Part shown: positions 24,377 to 32,635 of the stretch, piece after piece
Layout: every line of letters begins with the position of its first letter
How positions within the stretch are numbered: position 1 is the stretch's first letter
Assembly (NCBI RefSeq): GCF_000196675.2
Contig: NC_015312.1
Coordinates: 310,001 to 374,000 of the forward strand
Length of the DNA: 64,000 nucleotides
Origin: Pseudonocardia benzenivorans CB1190
GTDB lineage: Bacteria; Actinomycetota; Actinomycetes; Mycobacteriales; Pseudonocardiaceae
Direction: 5' to 3'
The notes under the pieces: model-generated
The model's input: only the letters and a program-made list of their open reading frames with translations
The model's database searches: none
What the model was told of the DNA's origin: nothing
Translations under genes and position numbers: made by a program

Positions 24377-25423
24377 ATGAAGGCGATGGTTTACCACGGC
24401 CCCGACGACAAGGCCTGGGAGGACGTCCCCGACGCGACGGTGCAGGACCCGACCGACGTCGTCGTCCGCGTCGACACCACCACGATCTGCGGCACCGACC
24501 TGCACATCCTGCAGGGCGACGTCCCCGCCGTCACCGACGGGCGCATCCTCGGCCACGAGGCCGTCGGCACCATCACCGCGGTGGGCGACGCGGTCAGCGG
24601 CTTCGCCGTCGGTGACCGCGTCCTCGTCCCCGCCATCACCAAGTGCGGCCGCTGCGAGTACTGCCAGCGCGGCATGCCCTCGCACTGCCAGACCGTCGGC
24701 GGCATCGGCTGGATCTTCGGCCACCTCATCGACGGCACCCAGGCCGAGTACGTCCGCGTCCCCTACGCCGACACCTCGCTCTATGCCGTCCCCGACACCG
24801 TCACCGACGCCCAGGCGATCTTCCTCGCCGACTCCCTGCCCACCGGCTACGAGGTCGGCGTCCTGGCCGGGCGGGTGCGTCCCGGTGACACCGTCGCGGT
24901 CGTCGGCGCCGGTGCGGTGGGGCTGTCCGCTGTGCTCACCACCGGGCTGTGGGGCGCCTCGCGGGTGATCGCCATCGACTCCAACAAGTTCCGGCTGGAG
25001 AAGGCCCTGGAGTTCGGCGCCACCGACGCCGTGGAGGTCGGTCCGGGCACCGTGGCCGACGTGACGGCGCTGACCGACGGGCTGGGCGTCGACGTCGCGA
25101 TCGAGGCCGTCGGCTACCCCGAGACCCTGCTGACCGCGGCCTCGCTGGTCCGTCCGGGCGGGACGATCGCCAACGTCGGTGTGCACGGCACCCCGGTCGA
25201 GCTGCCCATGCAGGACATGTGGATCAGCAACGTGACCATGACGATGGGGCTGGTCGACACCGTCTCGATCCCGACCCTGCTCAAGATGGTCGCCAGTGGC
25301 CGGATCCCGGCCGAGAAGATGGGCACCCACTCGTTCACGTTCAGCCAGATCGACGAGGCGTACGACGTGTTCAAGAACGCCGCGGCCAACCAGGCGCTCA
25401 AGGTCGTCATCACCCCGGGCTGA
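24377..25423 (+). CDS. Zinc-dependent medium-chain alcohol dehydrogenase
   Basis: A 348-residue MDR enzyme. Catalytic zinc ligands are Cys in TICGTDLH and His-Glu in LGHEAVG; the structural zinc site is CGRCEYCQRGMPSHC. The Rossmann turn is VAVVGAGAVGLSAV, followed by AIDSNKFRLEKALEFGA, whose Asp after strand 2 points to NAD as cofactor. Closest in feel to the secondary-alcohol/threonine-dehydrogenase-like group. GGAGG precedes the ATG by about 6 bases. A 280-base leader separates it from the RibD-like gene, so it has its own promoter, and a strong hairpin follows, so it is monocistronic. Substrate not shown. Confidence 0.87.
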   Translation: MKAMVYHGPDDKAWEDVPDATVQDPTDVVVRVDTTTICGTDLHILQGDVPAVTDGRILGHEAVGTITAVGDAVSGFAVGDRVLVPAITKCGRCEYCQRGMPSHCQTVGGIGWIFGHLIDGTQAEYVRVPYADTSLYAVPDTVTDAQAIFLADSLPTGYEVGVLAGRVRPGDTVAVVGAGAVGLSAVLTTGLWGASRVIAIDSNKFRLEKALEFGATDAVEVGPGTVADVTALTDGLGVDVAIEAVGYPETLLTAASLVRPGGTIANVGVHGTPVELPMQDMWISNVTMTMGLVDTVSIPTLLKMVASGRIPAEKMGTHSFTFSQIDEAYDVFKNAAANQALKVVITPG

Positions 25424-25427
25424 TCCC

Positions 25428-25467
25428 GTGGGTGGCAATGGTCGCCAAGGCGACCATCGCCACCCAC
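25428..25467. terminator. Rho-independent hairpin after the alcohol dehydrogenase
   Basis: Arms of 19 bases (GTGGGTGGCAATGGTCGCC against GGCGACCATCGCCACCCAC, one mismatch) with a 2-base loop, starting 5 bases after the stop codon. Confidence 0.85.
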
Positions 25468-25559
25468 CAGTGGCCCCGCCCTCCGGTTGTCCGGCCTCCG
25501 GTGGTGCACCGGCTGCCCGGCCTCCGTCCCCGCTCCACAGACTCGACGAGGAGTCCCCC

Positions 25560-26210
25560 ATGTCTCTCGACCCGGACGCGCCACCGGCCACCGCACCGGC
25601 GCCCGCCGCACCGGCGCCGCCTGCGGGCAACCCGGCGCTCATCGCACTGCCGACCTTCCTGGTCGGCGGCATCTCGCTCGGACTGTGGTTGGTCGGATTC
25701 CTGCCCCGCGATCTGCCGGGCGGTCTGATCTCCGCGGTGTTCTTCGTCAACGGCATCGGTGTCTGGGTGGGCGCGCTCTGGGCCGCCCGCCTCGGGCAGA
25801 GCGCCGTCGCGAGCATCTTCGCGATCTTCGGGGCGTTCTGGATGAGCTTCGGAGTCCTCGTTTTCGGGCTGGTCAACGGCCTGTTCGGGGTCTCGTCCGA
25901 CGCGACGGCGGCGGCGTCGCAGGTCCAGTCCATCCAGGCGACCTTCCTCATCTCATGGTTGGTCGTCTTCCTGACGCTCACGCTCGCGACGCTGCGGTTG
26001 CCGCTGGCGTTCACCCTGCTGTTCGTGCTCGTCGACGCGGCGGTGGCGCTCGTCCTCGGCGGCGTGCTCGCGGGCTCAACCACCCTCCTCACCTGGGGTG
26101 GCGTCGCGGTGTTCGCGTTCTGCCTCGTCGGCGTCTACCTGTACTTCGACGGGATGGACGGCGACCTCGGCGGTTCGGCACGACCGCTGGGACGGCCGAT
26201 CAGGGGTTGA
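25560..26210 (+). CDS. GPR1/FUN34/YaaH family acetate transporter-like protein
   Basis: A 216-residue membrane protein with a Pro/Ala-rich cytoplasmic start and then the family signature NPALIALPTFLVGGISLGLWL, followed by five more helices (GLISAVFFVNGIGVWVGALWA, SIFAIFGAFWMSFGVLVFG, FLISWLVVFLTLTLATLRL, FTLLFVLVDAAVALVLGGV, WGGVAVFAFCLVGVYLYF), six in all as expected. Family members move acetate or succinate, often with protons. GAGGAG is six bases before the ATG. It converges on the alkyltransferase/sigma factor operon, ending 16 bases before it, and is isolated from the preceding gene by a terminator. Confidence 0.82.
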   Translation: MSLDPDAPPATAPAPAAPAPPAGNPALIALPTFLVGGISLGLWLVGFLPRDLPGGLISAVFFVNGIGVWVGALWAARLGQSAVASIFAIFGAFWMSFGVLVFGLVNGLFGVSSDATAAASQVQSIQATFLISWLVVFLTLTLATLRLPLAFTLLFVLVDAAVALVLGGVLAGSTTLLTWGGVAVFAFCLVGVYLYFDGMDGDLGGSARPLGRPIRG

Positions 26211-26226
26211 CCCTCGGTAACGGGAG

Positions 26227-26964
26227 TCAGGCCGCGGGGCGGCACGTCCGGCACGGCCGGTAGCCCGCGGCGACGGCGGCGGCCACCGTCGGGAAGCCGT
26301 GCCGGTGCGCCGGGGTGATCCGGCGGGCGTCGCGGCAGGTCGGGAAGCAGACGATCCCGGTGGTGTCGCTCGCCAGGTAGTGCACCCCGCCACGGGCGAG
26401 GGCGGCGACCTCGTCGAGGTTCGCCCCCTCGTCGCGCAGCAGGGCGTCCTTGCGCGCGGGGCCGAACATGTAGTCGCCGGCGGCGCCGTCGGCACGCACG
26501 ACCCGGTGGCACGGCACCAGCAGCGGCACCGGGTTGCGGGCCAGCACCGTGCCGACGGCCCGCACCGCCCGGGGTCGGCCCGCCTCCCGCGCGACCCAGC
26601 CGTAGGGCCGGGTCTGGCCCGCCGGGATCCGGGCCGTCGCGGCCAGGACGTCGCGTTCGAAGTCCGACAACGCGTGCAGGTCGAGCGGGGGTCGTCCCGC
26701 GCGGCCGCGCAGGGCCGGGCCGACGCCGGCCGGGAGCCGGTCGAGCCGGCGCAGGGGCCGGTCGAAGCGGTCGCGGTAGGCGGCGGCGAACTCGTCGGCC
26801 GACCCGGCGGGCCGGACGAACTGCACCCCGTGCGCGGTGACGGCGACGAACACGTCGCCGAGCCGGCTCGGGGCGCTCGTCCAGCCGGTGAACACCCGGC
26901 CGGGCAGGGTCGCGGGCGCGGGCGCGGCGAGGCCCGCCAGCGCCGACAGCAGGGAGTCGTTCAT
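26227..26964 (-). CDS. O6-alkylguanine-DNA alkyltransferase with C-terminal Ada-type zinc domain
   Basis: A 245-residue DNA repair protein. Residues ~95-175 are the alkyltransferase: FERDVLAATARIPAGQTRPYGW and the acceptor-Cys motif PVPLLVPCHRVV. After residue ~195 comes a stretch like the N-terminal phosphotriester domain of Ada: GVHYLASDTTGIVCFPTCRD ... HGFPTVAAAVAAGYRPCRTC, with four Cys in the right spacing. In Ada this domain is at the N-terminus together with an AraC domain; here it follows the transferase and there is no AraC domain. The ATGA overlap with the sigma factor gene shows they are co-translated, so alkylation damage may feed into regulation. Confidence 0.85.
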   Translation of the reverse strand: MNDSLLSALAGLAAPAPATLPGRVFTGWTSAPSRLGDVFVAVTAHGVQFVRPAGSADEFAAAYRDRFDRPLRRLDRLPAGVGPALRGRAGRPPLDLHALSDFERDVLAATARIPAGQTRPYGWVAREAGRPRAVRAVGTVLARNPVPLLVPCHRVVRADGAAGDYMFGPARKDALLRDEGANLDEVAALARGGVHYLASDTTGIVCFPTCRDARRITPAHRHGFPTVAAAVAAGYRPCRTCRPAA

Positions 26965-27572
26965 GGTGCGCTCCTTCCCGACACGGACACCCGCTGTGCC
27001 GCACCGGTATCGGCCGGTTCGGTGAGCAGCGTCCGGAGTCGTCGTAGTCCTCGGGACACATGTGACTTGGCGGTTCCGCCCGCGCAGCCCAGTACCTGGG
27101 CCACCTCGGCGGTCGGCAGCCCGACGACGTGGCGCAGCACGACGGCGGACCGCTGGGGTTCGGGCAGCGCGGCGAGCGCCGCGGTGAGTTGCCGACGGTC
27201 GTCGGCACGCAGGGCCTCCTGGGCCGGCCCGGCGATCTCCGAGGCCGGCTCGACCGGGTCGAACGCGGGTGGCGGGGCGGGTCGCCGGGATGCGTCACGA
27301 GCGGAGTTGCGGGCGGCGTTGCGGACGATCGTCAGCAGCCAGGGACGTACGGCCAGCGCCGCGACCCGGCCGGCGTCGTAGCCGCGCAGGGCGCGGTAGG
27401 CGCGCAGCAGCGACTCGGCCGCCAGGTCCTCGGCGTCGGCGGCCCGGGCGGTGAGTGCCCGGGCGACCGAGTGCACGACGTCGCCGTGCACGCGCACCAC
27501 CTCGGCGAACCCGGCGTCGAGGTCGCGGGCCAGCGCGCGGCGCAGCCGGTCCGCGGTCTCGTCGGGTGTCAT
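26961..27572 (-). CDS. ECF-type RNA polymerase sigma factor
   Basis: A 203-residue sigma-70 family protein. Region 2 is seen in GFAEVVRVHGDVVHSVARALT..AADAEDLAAESLLRAYRAL, with VRPWLLTIVRNAARNSARD; region 4 in LAALPEPQRSAVVLRHVVGL and AEVAQVLGCAGGTAKSHVSRGLRRLR. No anti-sigma factor gene adjoins; instead the downstream, overlapping gene is an alkylguanine transferase. The pairing of an ECF factor and a methyltransferase is met in other actinomycetes. ATG 27572 lacks a strong ribosome site. Confidence 0.87.
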   Translation of the reverse strand: MTPDETADRLRRALARDLDAGFAEVVRVHGDVVHSVARALTARAADAEDLAAESLLRAYRALRGYDAGRVAALAVRPWLLTIVRNAARNSARDASRRPAPPPAFDPVEPASEIAGPAQEALRADDRRQLTAALAALPEPQRSAVVLRHVVGLPTAEVAQVLGCAGGTAKSHVSRGLRRLRTLLTEPADTGAAQRVSVSGRSAP

Positions 27573-27610
27573 GTCCTGCAGAACACCACGACGGGCGATC
27601 GGTTGCGGCC

Positions 27611-28459
27611 CTAGCCGCCCGCCACGGCCTCCCGCACTGCGGCGGCGAACAGCTCGGGTGCCTCGACCGGCACGAAGTGGCCGACGCCGTCGACGGGCCG
27701 CACGTCGGCGGCGCCGAACCACTCGCCGACCCGGTCGGACCACTCCCGGGGGAACAGCGGGTCGAACTCGGGCCACAGGACGATCGCGGGCGTCGGGAGC
27801 GGGGCCTCGGGCGGCTGCTCGACGAGCGCCCGCGCGACCGTGCCCGATCCGCCGCGGTACCAGCCCACCGACGCGGTGAACCTGCCCGGCGCCGCGTAGC
27901 GGGCGGTCAGGTGGTCGAGCCGGGCGTCGGACGGGGTGAACCCCGGTCCGCTCCAGTGGTTCCAGAAGTGCGCGAGATAGTCGCGCACGGCGTCGGGCCT
28001 GCCGTCGACGAGCCGTTCCGCCAGTTCGAGCTGGTGGAAGGCCTGATACCAGAACTCGCGCTGCGCCTGCGGTTCCAGCACCCGACGTCCCGCGCCGGGC
28101 AGCGGCGGGGTGACGACGACAGCGCGCACCCGGTCCGGGTGCTCGGCCGCGAGCTGCTGGGCCACCCGGCTCCCGATGTCGTACCCGGCGACGACGGCGT
28201 CGGGGAACCCCAGCTCGTCGAGCAGCCCGACGACGCTGCGGACCTGGGCGGCCAGCGCGTGGTCGCCCCCCGGGTCGCGGTCGGATCCGCCGAACCCGCG
28301 CAGGTCGGGCACGACGACGTCGGCGTCGCCCGCGAGCAGTGCCGCCACCTCGGCATGGTCGGTCCGGTCGCCGGGCCAGCCGTGCAGCAGGACGACCGGG
28401 GCACCGGAGCCGGTCCGGTCGTACTCGAGCGCGGCACCGTCGACGGGGGCAGAACGCAT
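27611..28459 (-). CDS. Epoxide hydrolase-like alpha/beta hydrolase
   Basis: A 282-residue soluble enzyme. The oxyanion loop is LLHGWPGD, the nucleophile elbow AGYDIGSRV has Asp and not Ser, the acid is in WPEFDPLFP and the His in GVGHFVPVE. Asp nucleophile plus the lid Tyr in FWYQAFHQ fit epoxide hydrolases; haloalkane dehalogenases would have other halide-binding residues. It ends the acyl-CoA gene row, starting 9 bases after the synthetase stop, so it may open an epoxide or hydrolyse an intermediate in that pathway. Confidence 0.82.
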   Translation of the reverse strand: MRSAPVDGAALEYDRTGSGAPVVLLHGWPGDRTDHAEVAALLAGDADVVVPDLRGFGGSDRDPGGDHALAAQVRSVVGLLDELGFPDAVVAGYDIGSRVAQQLAAEHPDRVRAVVVTPPLPGAGRRVLEPQAQREFWYQAFHQLELAERLVDGRPDAVRDYLAHFWNHWSGPGFTPSDARLDHLTARYAAPGRFTASVGWYRGGSGTVARALVEQPPEAPLPTPAIVLWPEFDPLFPREWSDRVGEWFGAADVRPVDGVGHFVPVEAPELFAAAVREAVAGG

Positions 28460-28468
28460 GGGCAGTTC

Positions 28469-29857
28469 CTACCCCTTGCCGAGCTGTGTCTTCTGCACCT
28501 TGCCCATCGCGTTGCGCGGCAGCGACTCGAGCACCCGCACCTCGCGCGGGCGCTTGTGCGTCGACAGCCCGCCCGCGACGTGGGCGATGAGCTCGTCGGG
28601 GCGGACGTCGTCACCGACGACGTAGGCGACGATCCGCTGGCCGAGGTCGTCGTCGGGCTCGCCGACGACTGCGGCCTCCCGCACCGACGGATGGTCGAGC
28701 AGCGCCGCCTCGATCTCGCCCGCGCCCACGCGGTAGCCGCCGGTCTTGATCAGGTCCACCGAGATGCGCCCGACGATGCGGTGCCGCCCGTCCTCGGCCA
28801 CGACGGCGGCGTCGCCCGTGCGGAACCACCCGTCGTCGGTCCACGACGCGGCGGTGGCCTCGGGCAGGCCGAGGTAGCCGTCGAACATCGTGGCGCCGCG
28901 GACCTGCAGGTCGCCGACGGTCGCGCCGTCGTGCGGGACGGGGTCGCCGTGCTCGGTGCGCAGCCGTGACTCGACGCCGGCGACGGGGGTGCCGACCCAT
29001 CCGGTGCGGACCGGGGCGTCGGCCCGCGCGGCGACGGTGATCAGCGTCTCCGTCATCCCGTAGCGTTCCACGGGGGAGCAGCCGCTGAGCGCGGTGAGGG
29101 TCTCGGCGACCCGGTCGGGCAGGCCCGCGCTACCGGACACCAGCAGGCGCGCGCCGGACAGCGCCCGCGCGGCGGCGGGATCGGCGGCGACGCGCGACCA
29201 GACCGTCGGGACGCCGAAGTAGAGGGTGCCGCCCGCGGCGGCGTAGGCCTCGGGCCTGGGGCGCACGGTGTGCACGAGCGGGGAGCCGTGGCGCAGCGCG
29301 CCGAGCGTGCCGAGCACCAGGCCGTGCACGTGGAAGAGCGGGAGGCCGTGGACGAGGGTGTCGTCGGCCGTCCAGGCCCACGCGTCGGCGAGCGCGTCGA
29401 GGTCGGCGGCGATGGCCCGCCGGGACATGATCACGCCCTTGGGCTTCCCCGTCGTCCCGGAGGTGTACATGATCAGGGCTGTTGCGTCCGGGTCCGGCTC
29501 GGCGGGCAGGGCGCCTCCGCGGGCGGTCGCATCGACCGCCACGCGTTCCAGGGAGACGCCTTCGGTCGGCGGGCCCAGCCAGAGCGCGGCGCCGGAGTCG
29601 GCGAGCACGTGGGCGCGCTCGAACGTCCCGGCATCGGACGGCACGGGCACGACGGGCACACCCGCGAGCAGCCCGCCGACGACCGACACGACCGTCTCCA
29701 GGCTCGCGTCGCCGTGCACCGCGACGGCCGGGGCGCCCGCGATGCGTGCCGCGACGGCGGTGGCCGCGGCCCAGAGCTCGGACCGGCGCAGCGCCCGGTC
29801 CCCCACGGTGACGGCGGGCCGGTCGTCGCCACGGTCCGGGCCGAGCAGCGCGGTCAC
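28469..29857 (-). CDS. MatB-like malonyl/methylmalonyl-CoA synthetase
   Basis: A 462-residue adenylating enzyme. The phosphate loop is MYTSGTTGKPKGV, followed by WTADDTLVHGLPLFHVHGLVLG, ERYGMTETLITV, DGWFRTGDAA, GRISVDLIKTGGYRVGAGEIE and the catalytic Lys in PRNAMGKVQK. The string of motifs and the short length are very close to Streptomyces MatB, which activates malonate or methylmalonate. Its GTG overlaps the stop of the VOC gene by four bases (GTGA). With a CoA transferase, an enoyl-CoA hydratase and an epimerase-like protein upstream, it likely works on a branched or dicarboxylic acid. Exact acid unknown. Confidence 0.83.
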   Translation of the reverse strand: MTALLGPDRGDDRPAVTVGDRALRRSELWAAATAVAARIAGAPAVAVHGDASLETVVSVVGGLLAGVPVVPVPSDAGTFERAHVLADSGAALWLGPPTEGVSLERVAVDATARGGALPAEPDPDATALIMYTSGTTGKPKGVIMSRRAIAADLDALADAWAWTADDTLVHGLPLFHVHGLVLGTLGALRHGSPLVHTVRPRPEAYAAAGGTLYFGVPTVWSRVAADPAAARALSGARLLVSGSAGLPDRVAETLTALSGCSPVERYGMTETLITVAARADAPVRTGWVGTPVAGVESRLRTEHGDPVPHDGATVGDLQVRGATMFDGYLGLPEATAASWTDDGWFRTGDAAVVAEDGRHRIVGRISVDLIKTGGYRVGAGEIEAALLDHPSVREAAVVGEPDDDLGQRIVAYVVGDDVRPDELIAHVAGGLSTHKRPREVRVLESLPRNAMGKVQKTQLGKG

Positions 29858-30192
29858 CGCTGCACCAGGTGCAGGACCAGACCACCGGTCGTCCGCCGGT
29901 CGGCGAAAGCGATCCTGGAGCGCCGCGAGCCCGGGCAGCCGTGGTCGTCGAGCAGCCCGACCCCCACCTTCCGCAACCCGTCGAGCCCGGCTTCGATGTC
30001 GTCCACGCGCACGGCGACATGATGCAGGCCGCCACCGGTGCGCGCCACGAACCGGGAGATCGCGCGGCTGTCGCCGGTCGTCGAGCCGGGCCCCTCGCCC
30101 GGACGTCCGTCCGAGGTCAGGATGTCCTCGAGCAGCTCGACGTCGGCACCCCCGCGGCGCAGGAACGTGACGAGCAGCGCACCGGCCTGCAC
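29854..30192 (-). CDS. Methylmalonyl-CoA epimerase-like VOC protein, N-terminally truncated
   Basis: The 112 residues cover the rest of a VOC protein: LLVTFLRRGGADVELLED (end of module 1), GGLHHVAVRVDDIEAGL and IAFADRRTTGGLVLHLV (module 2), as in methylmalonyl-CoA epimerases. Missing is the opening strand-helix that carries the first metal ligand. Two bases after the hydratase stop there is a well placed GTG (30257) whose reading VLTIDIASADREATHRLLVG could be that start, but it is in another frame and some 15 residues short. So either a frameshift with deletion has broken the gene or the sequence has an error. It overlaps the synthetase start (GTGA). Confidence 0.6.
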   Translation of the reverse strand: MQAGALLVTFLRRGGADVELLEDILTSDGRPGEGPGSTTGDSRAISRFVARTGGGLHHVAVRVDDIEAGLDGLRKVGVGLLDDHGCPGSRRSRIAFADRRTTGGLVLHLVQR

Positions 30193-30258
30193 CGGCTGCC
30201 CACCAGGAGTCGGTGCGTGGCCTCCCGGTCGGCGGACGCGATGTCGATGGTCAGCACG

Positions 30259-31035
30259 TCAGCGCATCCGGAACACGGGCGGTCGCTTGGCCAGGAACGC
30301 GTCGACCCCTTCGCGGTAGTCGTCGCTCTCGACGGCGCGCAGCGGCAACGACGACGCCTCCTCGTCGGGCACGTCCTCGCCCGCGACGATCTTCTCGATC
30401 AGCAGCTTCGCCCCGCGGACCGAGACCTGCGACCGGCCGGCGATCGTCGTCGCGAAGTCGGCCGTGGTCTTCTGCAGGTCGGCGGGCTCGACGAGCCGGT
30501 CGATCAGGCCGACCCGCAGGGCGTGCGCGGCGTCGACCCGCTCGCCGGAGAACAGCAGGTACTTGGCGAAGGCGGGGCCCGTCGTCGCGACGAGGCGACG
30601 GGTCGAGTCGAACCCGTAGACGATGCCCAGCTTGGCCGGGGTGATCGCGAACTCCGCGGACGAGTCGGCGAAGCGCATGTCGCAGGCCAGCGCCAGCTCG
30701 CAGCCGCCGCCGATGCAGAACCCCTGCACCATCGCGATCGACGGCTTCGCCATGCCCGACAACGCGTGTGCCGCCGCCTCGACCCGTTCCCCGTAGTCGC
30801 GGGCACTCTCGGCAGTGGCGCGGCGAGTGCGGAACTCGCCGATGTCGGCGCCCGCACAGAAGTGCGGCCCGGCGCCGCGCAGCACGAGCACCTTCACCGA
30901 CTCGTCGGCGTCCGCCTCTGCGGCCAGCGCCGGGATCGACGACCACATCTCGTGGGACATGGCGTTGCGCTTCTCGGGCCGGTCGATCACGAGCTCGGCG
31001 ACGTCGCCGTGCCGGTCGAGGCGAAGTCCTGCCAT
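30259..31035 (-). CDS. Enoyl-CoA hydratase/isomerase family protein
   Basis: A 258-residue crotonase-fold enzyme. LVIDRPEKRNAMSHEMW, the first oxyanion loop PHFCAGADIGEF and the second MVQGFCIGGGCELALACDM are standard. In the region where hydratases have catalytic Glu the sequence is FAITPAKLGIVYGFDSTRRL, which keeps LGI but lacks the second Glu, so isomerase, decarboxylase-like or other crotonase chemistry is possible. Its ATG overlaps the stop of the CoA transferase (TGATG), so the two are co-translated. Confidence 0.85.
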   Translation of the reverse strand: MAGLRLDRHGDVAELVIDRPEKRNAMSHEMWSSIPALAAEADADESVKVLVLRGAGPHFCAGADIGEFRTRRATAESARDYGERVEAAAHALSGMAKPSIAMVQGFCIGGGCELALACDMRFADSSAEFAITPAKLGIVYGFDSTRRLVATTGPAFAKYLLFSGERVDAAHALRVGLIDRLVEPADLQKTTADFATTIAGRSQVSVRGAKLLIEKIVAGEDVPDEEASSLPLRAVESDDYREGVDAFLAKRPPVFRMR

Positions 31036-32258
31036 CAGTTCCGAACCTCCGTCTTCTCCTCGACGACCCCGTCGGCGACGAGGGCGTCGATCTCCGCGTC
31101 CGTACGGCCCAGTCCCCGAAGCACCTCGCGGGAGTGCTGGCCGAGCAGTGGCGCGGGGGTCCGCACCGACGCGGGCGTCTCCGACATCTTCGCGGGCACC
31201 CCCAGCGCGTGCATGGGCCCGATCACGGGGTGCGTCACGTCGAGGACCATCTCCCGTGCGGCGACCTGGGCCTGCGCCAGGGCCTCGCTGTAGGTGAGGA
31301 CGGGCCCGCCCGGCACCCCGGCCCGGTCGAGCGCGCCGACCCAGTGCGCGGTCGGCCGCGTCGAGAGGATCTCCTGCAGCTCCGCGGTCAGCTGGTCGAC
31401 ATGTCGCGGCCGGTCGCGCACGTCCTTGTACTCCGGGCGGTCGCGCAGGTCGGGCCGTTCGAGTACGTCGTCGCAGAGGCGCTGCCAGAGCCGGTCGTTG
31501 TTCGCCCCGACGGTGACGTACCCGTCCTGGGTGCGGAACGCCTGGTAGGGCGCGTTGAGCCGGTGCCGGCTGCCCTCGGGGCGCGGCTCCTCGCCGTTGC
31601 CCCACCACGCCCCGGCCTCCCAGACCGTGAGCGCGAGGCCCGCGTCGACGAGCGCGACGTCGATGTACTGCCCGCCGCCCTCGCGGAGTCGTCGGATGTA
31701 CGCCGCGAGCACGGCGGTCGCCGCCGTCATCCCGGCGACGAGGTCGTTGACGGCGACGCCGAACTTGGCCGGCTCCCCGCCCGGCTCGCCGGTCATGCGC
31801 AGGAAACCCGTCATGCCCTGGGCGATGATGTCGAACCCGGCGCGGTGGCTCTCCGGGCCGGTCTGCCCGAACCCCGTCACGGAGCAGTAGACGACGTCGG
31901 GATTGAGCGCCCTGGCCGCCGCGTAGTCGAGACCCAGCCTGGCCATCACGCCGGGCCGGAAGTTCTCGACGACGACGTCCGCCCTCGCGACGAGGTCGCG
32001 GGCGACGGCCCGGCCCTCCTCGCGGGACAGGTCGAGCGCCAGTGAGCGCTTGTTGCGGTTGGGCATCGCCGACGGGTAGCTCTCGCCGTTGACGAACGGC
32101 GCCATGTGCCGGGACTCGTCGCCGGTGCCGGGCCGCTCGATCTTGACGACGTCGGCGCCGTAGTCGGCAAGGATCATCGTGCAGTACGGCCCCGACAGGT
32201 AGCGGGTGAAGTCGACGACGACGACGTCGGTGAGCGGTTGCAAGAGGGCTCCCCTCAT
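31035..32258 (-). CDS. CaiB/BaiF family CoA transferase (class III)
   Basis: A 407-residue enzyme. PLTDVVVVDFTRYLSGPYCTMILADYGADVVKIERPGTGDESR is the class III signature start; the catalytic Asp is in AGFDIIAQGMTGF and EGGGQYIDVALVDAGLAL is typical. It moves CoA between acyl-CoA and a free acid and leads the acyl-CoA operon ending at 27611. Start is uncertain: ATG at 32267 and 32258 have little upstream, whereas TTG at 32243 has AGGGGAG six bases before it and fits the family N-terminus (LQPLTD). Confidence 0.85.
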   Translation of the reverse strand: MRGALLQPLTDVVVVDFTRYLSGPYCTMILADYGADVVKIERPGTGDESRHMAPFVNGESYPSAMPNRNKRSLALDLSREEGRAVARDLVARADVVVENFRPGVMARLGLDYAAARALNPDVVYCSVTGFGQTGPESHRAGFDIIAQGMTGFLRMTGEPGGEPAKFGVAVNDLVAGMTAATAVLAAYIRRLREGGGQYIDVALVDAGLALTVWEAGAWWGNGEEPRPEGSRHRLNAPYQAFRTQDGYVTVGANNDRLWQRLCDDVLERPDLRDRPEYKDVRDRPRHVDQLTAELQEILSTRPTAHWVGALDRAGVPGGPVLTYSEALAQAQVAAREMVLDVTHPVIGPMHALGVPAKMSETPASVRTPAPLLGQHSREVLRGLGRTDAEIDALVADGVVEEKTEVRN

Positions 32259-32306
32259 CTCGACCATCAGGCGGCGGCCCCACGGTGGCACAGGAACGGC
32301 ACGAGG

Positions 32307-32482
32307 ATGCAGCTCAGCGACGTCGTCACGGTCGATCAGGTCGACCCGACGCAGGTGCTCCGCATCCACTGGACGACGGCGCGTGGTACCGGGCCTACGT
32401 CGCGGCGGGCGAAGAGGCGATACTCGCGCTCCACCCCGCCGACGAGCGGGTCCGCCACCTTCCGGAGGAGCTGATGCCATGA
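32307..32482 (+). pseudogene. Small conserved-looking gene split by a frameshift
   Basis: From ATG 32307 the frame reads MQLSDVVTVDQVDPTQVLRI; after about position 32367 sensible sequence continues in a different frame as LDDGAWYRAYVAAGEEAILA then HPADERVRHLPEELMP, and its stop overlaps the ATG of the zinc-finger gene (ATGA). Joined, the two give a normal ~59-residue protein. One base appears lost (or two gained) near CGCATCCACTGG. No family recognised. The coupling to the next gene suggests it was, or still is, translated. Confidence 0.5.
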
Positions 32483-32625
32483 CCGCGCCGGACCCGCGCT
32501 GCTCGTTCTGCGGCAGGGGCGCCGACGAGGTGCACCGCCTGGTCGTCGGCGTCGACGCCGCCATCTGCGACGAGTGCATCCGCACCGCGAGCCAGGCCGT
32601 CGAGGAGGCCGACGAGCAGCCGTGA
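32479..32625 (+). CDS. Stand-alone ClpX-type C4 zinc finger protein
   Basis: A 48-residue protein consisting only of a zinc-binding domain as found at the N-terminus of ClpX: two Cys pairs, CSFC (residues 8-11) and CDEC (about residues 30-33), with EVHRLVVGVDAAI between. In ClpX this dimerising domain selects substrates and adaptors. As a free protein it could be an adaptor, or simply a zinc-binding partner of the coupled upstream small gene. It converges on the 2-oxoglutarate oxygenase, with 10 bases between stops. Confidence 0.75.
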   Translation: MTAPDPRCSFCGRGADEVHRLVVGVDAAICDECIRTASQAVEEADEQP

Positions 32626-32635
32626 GCCCGCGGGG

